Both the position numbers and the translations under genes were made by a program. Below, in pieces: positions 59,671 to 64,000 of a stretch of DNA of 64,000 bases; the stretch's first letter is position 1, and the number at the start of each line of letters is the position of its first letter. The notes beneath the pieces were generated by a model that saw nothing but the letters and a program-made list of their open reading frames with translations, searched no databases and had not been told where the DNA came from. The DNA is from Cryptomeria japonica (lineage: Eukaryota > Streptophyta > Pinopsida > Cupressales > Cupressaceae): assembly GCF_030272615.1 (NCBI RefSeq), contig NC_081412.1, positions 477,407,657 to 477,471,656 on the forward strand, in the 5' to 3' direction.

Positions 59671-60345
59671 CTCTAATTTATGTCCGGAGGGACTAACTAG
59701 TTTTGGAGTTCCTGTGAAACCTATTGGGCCACGCTTGGAGGAAATCAATGTGTTCATGCAAGGAGCACCTTTTTTCTATTATGAGAATGATGCTTTTGCA
59801 CCGAGGGATTTTTGGAAGTCAATACCCAAAAATTTCTATAGTGTGGAACTAGAGTTAGTGGACTTGAAGTAATTTTCAGCTTTCAGAAGACCAAGAGGTT
59901 ATGTACACAATCTCCCAATAGAAGGGCAATTTCAAAAATTACCTCTCCCCCCCATGACTATTCAGGAAGCACTTCCTTAGACAAAGGAATATTGGCCTCC
60001 ATGGGATCAAAGAAAAAAATTGAAGCATAGACTCTAGACGATGTGGTGGTGTCCTTCGTGAAGAACTCTGCACTATAATTGAAAATTCATGAGGGAAACT
60101 ACAAGATAGTGAAGAGAAATACAATCTTGAAAAGTGGGAAGAATGGATCTTGGTTTGGGTGGGGCCAAGTCAGGTGGCTCCTCTAGAGCTGGACGAGATA
60201 GAAATCATATTAGGATTTGAAAAAGATCACACTCGTGGAACTTCGTGTGTGAGTGATCGATTGCGGTGTTTGGGTAATGCATTCCAAATAGATACAGTTG
60301 CATTCCAAATGGGTAATGTCTTGATTAAAGACTATTATCTTGATG
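59671..60345 (+). pseudogene. DRM methyltransferase fragment, sense copy (left arm and loop)
   Basis: The plus strand reads GVPVKPIGPRLEEINVF, then APFFYYENDAF (motif VI; the usual ENV is END, catalytic Glu kept), FYSVELELVD, stop, RPRGYVHNLPIEGQFQKLPL, MTIQEALP, stop, TKEYWPPWDQRKKLK. After a frame change it reads CGGVLREELCTIIENS, stop, EKWEEWILVWVGPSQVAPLE, LDEIEIILGFEKDHTRG (motif IX region), SDRLRCLGNAFQIDTVAF (motif X), and in the loop VLIKDYYLDG. This is about 220 codons of the first half of the DRM catalytic domain, in order and without a visible intron. Three stops and frameshifts exclude a working enzyme. DRM enzymes are the plant relatives of DNMT3 with permuted motifs. Confidence 0.92.
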
Positions 60346-60347
60346 GC

Positions 60348-60979
60348 ATGCAACTGTATCTATTTGGAATGCATTACCCAAACACCACAATCGATCACTC
60401 ACACACAAAGTTCCACAAGTGTGATCTTTTTCAAATCCTAATATGATTTCTATCTCGTCAACCTCTTGAGGAGCCACCTGACTTGGCCCCACCCAAACCA
60501 AGATCCATTCTTCCCACTTTTCAAGATCGTATTTCTCTTCACTATCTTGCAGTTTCCCTCATGAATTTTTAATTATAGTGTAGAGTTCTTCACGAAGGAC
60601 ACCACCACATCGTCTAGAGTCTATGCTTTATTTTTTTCTTTGATCCCATGGAGGCTAATAGTCCTTTGTTTGAGGAAGTGCTTCCTGAATAGTCATGGGG
60701 AGAGGTAATGCTTGAAATTGCCCTTCTATTGGGAGATTGTGTACATAACCTCTTGGTCTTCTGAAAGATGACAATTATACTTCGAGTCTGCCAACTCTAG
60801 TTCCACACTATAGAAATTTTTGGATATTGACTTCCAAATATCCTTCAATGCAAAAGCATCATTCTCATAATAGAAAAAAGATGCTCCTTGCATGAACACA
60901 TTGATTTCCTCCAAAGTGTGGCCCAATAGGTTTCACAGGAACTCCAAAACCAGTTAGATCCTCCGGATATAAATTAGAG
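60348..60979 (-). pseudogene. DRM methyltransferase fragment, antisense copy (right arm)
   Basis: Mirror copy of the left-arm fragment. The minus strand reads TLEEINVFMQGASFFYYEND, AFALKDIWKSISKNFYSVEL, ELADSKYNCHLSEDQE, and further on WVGPSQVAPQEVDEIEIILG and HTCGTLCVSDRLWCLGNAFQ. Substitutions relative to the left arm include Pro to Ser, Arg to Lys and Arg to Trp changes, so the arms have diverged by a few percent since the inverted duplication. Confidence 0.92.
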
Positions 60980-61446
60980 ACGTCACATCAGACACTCCAG
61001 ACATTATTTGTTTGTATTGCATACTCTCTATCTATTTATCACCCTTTAACACTTTCCTCTTCTTTTCTCCAATTGCTCTCTTCTAGGCAGCTGATGAGCT
61101 TGTTTCCATGTCATTCAAGATAATGCCTGCTTGCTTTCTTTTAGGAAATTTTCTTGCACATGACTCTAAAGCTTGTATGTTTTGCTTCCGTATAGATATA
61201 AATTTTAATTCACGCTCAAATAATAATTAAATAAAATAAGCATTTGTAAAGAAAACATTTAGTCATTTGATGTTACATATTATCTGACGGAAAGATCCTA
61301 GACAATTCTTGGAGAAAGGAAACATCATTGATAATCATTTTTTGCAAATAACAATGAATCAAATAAATTAAAAATGTTTAATGCAATTTTTAAAAATAGA
61401 ACTCGTTCAATGCTTTCATTCACCGACGACAAAGCCATTTGACCCA

Positions 61447-61756
61447 CATCATCTCTCACCATCGTAATTCCACCGACAACTAATGGAATGTCTGACAAGG
61501 ATGTTGTATATCTGATGTCACTACCATGTCAGACGATCATTGAGGAGAAATCATAATATCCATCAGAAATCCATCGTAAATCCGCCGATATAGCCACTGT
61601 CGGGGGAGTTCATAACAATGTCGGACGACTGACGCAAATGGCATCGTCGGAAAGCCTGACGATGAGTTTTCAATGGTAAAGTTTGTCGGAAGCCGACGTT
61701 TGGTCGTCGCAAATCCAACAATTAGACGTCAGAAATTAGGCCCAAATGTACTAGTG
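61447..61756. repeat. CACTA right subterminal region with GTCGG/CCGAC words
   Basis: Within 300 bases the words ccgac, gtcgg, cgtcgg, gacgat and their complements occur about fifteen times in both orientations, ending in the 30-base terminal inverted repeat. Far fewer copies are present at the left end (ccgacgat at about 53920, gacga at 54013). Clusters of short subterminal repeats bind transposase in CACTA elements; that role is inferred here. Confidence 0.7.
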
Positions 61757-61759
61757 AGT

Positions 61760-62265
61760 GAACTCACCACCTTGATTTGATCTTAGACATTTGATTTTCA
61801 ATCCAGATTCTATTTCAACCTTTTCTTTAAAGATCTTGAATTTCTCAAAGGCTTCAGACTTCTCCTTTAGAAAAGTCACCCACATCATTCTAGAATAGTC
61901 ATCAATAATCAACATGAAATACCTATCACCTTGAAAGATTCTAGTCCTTGTTGGACCACATAAGTCAGTGTGAATCAAATCAAGCACATCATTGGATTTA
62001 TCATGTATTCTCTTAAAATAAGTTCTAACTTTCTTTCCCAATTGACATCCCTTACATACCAGATTATGAGGCTTCATAATCTTAGGTATATCTCTAACTG
62101 CCTTAGTTGAACTGATCTTAACAATACAATCAAAATTAACATGACACAACCTCTTATTCCATAACCAACTCTCATCAATATGAGCAATCAAACATGTCTT
62201 ATTACCAGTGTTCAAGTGAAAGATATTACCTCCAATCTAGGTACCGGTTGCAATCTCCAAACCAA
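61760..62265 (-). pseudogene. Copia integrase, N-terminal half
   Basis: The frame reads ESWLWNKRLCHVNFDCI and LVCKGCQLGK (pre-integrase zinc-binding H-H-C-C region), then DLIHTDLCGPTR (first catalytic Asp), FMLIIDDYSRMMWVTFLKEK, and LRSNQGGEFT. In the last motif the second catalytic Asp (usually LRSDNGGEF or LRSDRGGEF) is Asn. The frame ends at the CACTA junction. Integrase joins element cDNA to host DNA. Loss of the Asp and the interruption make it inactive. A stop near 62236-62240 lies before this segment. Confidence 0.94.
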
Positions 62266-62537
62266 TTTTGTTAATGATTTTGAATTTTATCTTTAAACTG
62301 AAGTTGGAATCCCTTGTCCACCAATTGACCAACACTCAAAAGATTATTCTTTAAACCTTCTACATAATAGACATTATCAGTATTATGCTTACCATCCAGA
62401 TAAATAATACCTCTACCTTTGATCATACATGCTTTGTCATCTCCAAATCTGACTTGACTGCCATTGTATTCTTGCAAGGACAAAAAAATTATTTTATCTC
62501 TAGTCATATGATGCAAGCATCCACTATCAATTACCCA
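62266..62537 (-). pseudogene. Copia protease
   Basis: After a TAA the frame reads WVIDSGCLHHMTRDK (catalytic Asp in DSGC, where the usual DSGCSHHM has Leu for Ser), then FGDDKACMIKGRG, VYYVEGLKNNLLSVGQLVDK. This is the Copia gag-pol protease and the start of the pre-integrase region. One stop before it and a frame change after it inactivate it. Confidence 0.92.
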
Positions 62538-63688
62538 TTAATCCTTATCTTCAACTTTGGATGCCAGGGCCTTTTCTTCATTCTTGATAGCCAGTTCTGG
62601 TTCATCTTTCTTTAAAGCATAGAACACCCATTTCTTTCCATTGCCGGATCCACTAGCAGAGTCTGCTACCAGTTCATCCTCAGAGTCATCACTTACTCCT
62701 TCCTCATCTACTATGTAGCATTGTTTACTTTTCTTGAATCTATATCTATTCTGGTTAGGCTTAAATGATTTCTTAACTCTCATTTCAAATGTTTCATTCC
62801 TTTCAGGACATCTAGATGCAAAATGATCAATCTTATTACATGCAAAACATTTAAAATGTGCTTTTCCTTCATACTTATAACTTCCTGTCGGTTCTTTACA
62901 TACTCTTCTAGCAAATAAGGCTTCAAGTTGCTCAAATTCTTCATCTTCTTTCCTCATATCTTCCAATTATTTTGCATATAAGGCTTTCCAATCAATTTTG
63001 CGGGTAGATGATGATGCATGAAAAGAAGGTTCAGACTTTATAGCTCCAGAAGGTCTAAATTATTCAAGCTCAAAAGCAGATAATTTCCCAATCAAAATGT
63101 CTCTGTTAACTGAAGTGTTTGCCATTGTTCTCAGCTCATTAATTGCAGTTGCCTTCATCTTGTAAGCCAGTGAAAGGGCTCTCAAGACTTTGGAAGCTAT
63201 TTCATCTTCACTCAAAGATCCTCCACAACATTGAATTCCAATAACAATCTCATTTACTCTTTCCATAAACACAACAATTCTTCATTATCTCCCATCTTCA
63301 AGTTTTCATATCTTACCCGGTAACCATCAAGTTTAGCAATTTTGATAGTAGGGTCACCTTCATTCAGAGTTTGAAATTTATCCCACATAACCTTTTCCAA
63401 TGATTTATTAGTCAATCCCATGATTTGCTGATCATTAAGTGCACACAAGAGGGCTTCTCTAGCTCTGCAATCATTTTCAATATTGTTGTCCAGGTCTGCA
63501 CGAGCAGGATTGCCATATGTTGGATCATAAGGTGTATATCCTTTCTCAGTGATCTCCCAAATATCCTTGCCAAGATATCTAAGATGAGTCTCCATTTGGA
63601 TTTTCCATATCCCATAATTTGTTCCATCAAGCTTAGGGATTTCTCTTCTGAAAATAGTTGTCGGTGGATTTGAAGTGTTAGCTATCAT
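62538..63688 (-). pseudogene. Copia gag
   Basis: ATG at 63688, then IPKLDGTNYGIWKIQMETHL (UBN2-type gag start), RAREALLCALNDQQ, TIKIAKLDGYRVRYENLKMG. A frameshift near 63255 leads to VNEIVIGIQCCGG, KVLRALSLAYK, DILIGKLSAFELE, then a stop. A later stop at about 62967 comes before EQLEALFARRVCK and the zinc knuckle CFACNKIDHFASRC (Cys-X2-Cys-X4-His-X4-Cys, with Asp where Gly is usual). It would form the capsid; here it is broken in three places. Confidence 0.94.
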
Positions 63689-63732
63689 ATGATCTACCTC
63701 AAGCGATTAAGCTTCTGCAAAAGAGGACCAAA

Positions 63733-63744
63733 GCTTTGATACCA
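63733..63744 (-). promoter_or_regulatory. Copia primer-binding site
   Basis: Two bases inside the 5' LTR the element strand reads TGGTATCAAAGC, one base different from TGGTATCAGAGC, the standard match to the 3' end of plant initiator tRNA-Met. Confidence 0.92.
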
Positions 63745-63746
63745 AT

Positions 63747-64000
63747 TGTTAGGATAACTGGTGAACAACTGAGAGGGGGTGAATCAGTTGTTAATAGATT
63801 ATATCAATTAATCCACTTAATAACCTTTAACCGGATCACATAAACATAAAGTACCAAAATAGAAGAAACATATACCGATAAACAATACAACTTAACAATA
63901 AAATAGATAATCAACACAATACAACCATACCACATAAAACCATGATTTGTACGTGGAAAAACCAAAAAAGGAAAAACCATGGTGAGAAGCCTACCCACAG
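63747..64000 (-). repeat. Copia 5' LTR, inner 254 bp only
   Basis: Starts on plus with tgttaggataactggtgaac and follows the 3' LTR (38371 onward) for the rest of the window with scattered substitutions and a shorter G-run. The remaining roughly 1 kb and the right flank of the element are outside the window. Confidence 0.93.

Larger units (their letters stand above)
59206..61446. repeat. Giant palindrome, about 1.1-kb arms, 44-base loop
   Basis: Left arm about 59206-60303, loop 60304-60347, right arm about 60348-61446. Landmarks pair in exact reverse order: gacggctttgtcatcggtg with its complement near 61420-61440; ccgtcagataatatgtaaca with 61272-61291; gacatggaaacaagctcatc with 61091-61110; attccaaatagatacagttg with 60350-60369. 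Hand comparison of a 225-base part gives about 94% identity, with small indels elsewhere. The inner part of each arm is DRM methyltransferase sequence and the loop is the natural continuation of the left-arm DRM sequence. A transcript in either direction would fold into a long hairpin. Confidence 0.95.
53826..61756. mobile_element. Non-autonomous CACTA DNA transposon carrying host gene fragments
   Basis: A 7,931-bp element. Its ends are CACTAATACATTTGGCC at the left and, on the opposite strand, CACTAGTACATTTGGGCC at the right; 25 of the 30 terminal bases match. It is flanked by a 3-bp duplication AGT (53823-53825 and 61757-61759). CACTA ends plus a 3-bp duplication define the CACTA (En/Spm) superfamily. 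The right subterminal 300 bases are packed with short GTCGG/CCGAC words, like the transposase-binding subterminal repeats of this superfamily. It interrupts the Copia integrase, whose frame is contiguous across the site without the insertion. No TNP2-type transposase is recognisable, so it is non-autonomous. Cargo: a PPR fragment, three fold-backs of DRM methyltransferase sequence, and unassigned DNA. Confidence 0.93.
38371..64000 (-). mobile_element. Copia LTR retrotransposon, minus strand, doubly interrupted
   Basis: The element runs right to left: partial 5' LTR from 63747, tRNA-Met-type primer site at 63733-63744, gag, protease, integrase, reverse transcriptase, RNase H, polypurine tract, then the 3' LTR at 38371-39614. 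The order (integrase before reverse transcriptase) defines Copia. Pol is split by a CACTA transposon in the integrase domain and by a Gypsy element in the RNase H domain. Without these the internal region would be about 4.6 kb, normal for Copia. Numerous stops and frameshifts make it inactive. Hand comparison of the overlapping 250 bases of the two LTRs gives roughly 90% identity, so it is older than the Gypsy insertion. Its right end lies outside the window. Confidence 0.95.

Noticed and set aside
59527-60124. Minus frames opposite the left palindrome arm
   Set aside because: They are antisense shadows of the DRM-derived plus-strand sequence.
57778-60446. A functional DRM methyltransferase gene
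   Set aside because: Only motif VI to I pieces are present, with stops, frameshifts and inverted copies. Motif IV with the catalytic Pro-Cys and the UBA domains are absent.
53826-61756. Alternative reading as a PIF/Harbinger or Mutator element
   Set aside because: The target duplication is AGT, not TTA/TAA, and only 3 bp. The ends read CACTA and the terminal repeats are about 30 bp, all fitting the CACTA superfamily better.
53826-61756. Search for a TNP2/TNPD-type transposase in the CACTA element
   Set aside because: No frame longer than about 100 codons and no recognisable transposase motif was found; the element is called non-autonomous.

Overview
This is a gene-poor, AT-rich stretch of a plant nuclear genome. 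It is most likely a large-genome seed plant and plausibly a gymnosperm. The evidence is a nuclear plant-type tRNA-Phe gene, Copia, Gypsy and CACTA elements, a plastid rpoB fragment (NUPT), and pieces of plant-only families: a DRM-type cytosine methyltransferase, a PPR protein and a plant mobile domain. I see no intact protein-coding host gene. The assignment to gymnosperms is inference from style, not proof.

Layout. 1-31 kb is old intergenic DNA. It holds decayed repeats, a possible solo LTR (13696-14535), two copies of one MITE (17101-17231 and 19645-19791), several local tandem duplications, one complete tRNA-Phe(GAA) gene (25815-25887) and LTR remnants. 31-36 kb carries two diverged copies of a dispersed repeat with a faint LINE RNase H-like signature. 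One copy was hit by a 350-bp plastid rpoB insertion, and part of it was then amplified into eight apparently identical 275-bp tandem units (33861-36060).

38.4-64 kb is a nested transposon stack. The host is a minus-strand Copia element. Its 3' LTR is 38371-39614 and its 5' LTR starts at 63747 and runs off the window. Its pol is split twice. A minus-strand Gypsy element (40273-51865, LTRs 98.6% identical, 5-bp duplication CAATT) sits in the RNase H domain. A 7.9-kb CACTA DNA transposon (53826-61756, 3-bp duplication AGT) sits in the integrase domain. The Gypsy element keeps gag and protease, has lost reverse transcriptase, RNase H and the integrase core, and carries an antisense plant-mobile-domain reading frame.

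The main discovery is inside the CACTA element. It has no recognisable transposase. It has captured a PPR fragment and, in three separate fold-back structures, pieces of a DRM-family de novo DNA methyltransferase. The largest is a near-perfect palindrome with arms of about 1.1 kb and a 44-base loop (59206-61446); each arm holds about 210 codons of DRM catalytic-domain sequence. Two smaller copies of a MIRNA-sized fold-back (57746-57985, 58537-58776) cover DRM motif I. A transcript across any of these would fold into double-stranded RNA matching the host's RNA-directed DNA methylation enzyme. This suggests a transposon-borne anti-silencing device, analogous to the rice CACTA-borne miR820 that targets OsDRM2 but built from long inverted repeats. 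Expression and targeting are not shown by the sequence and remain inference.
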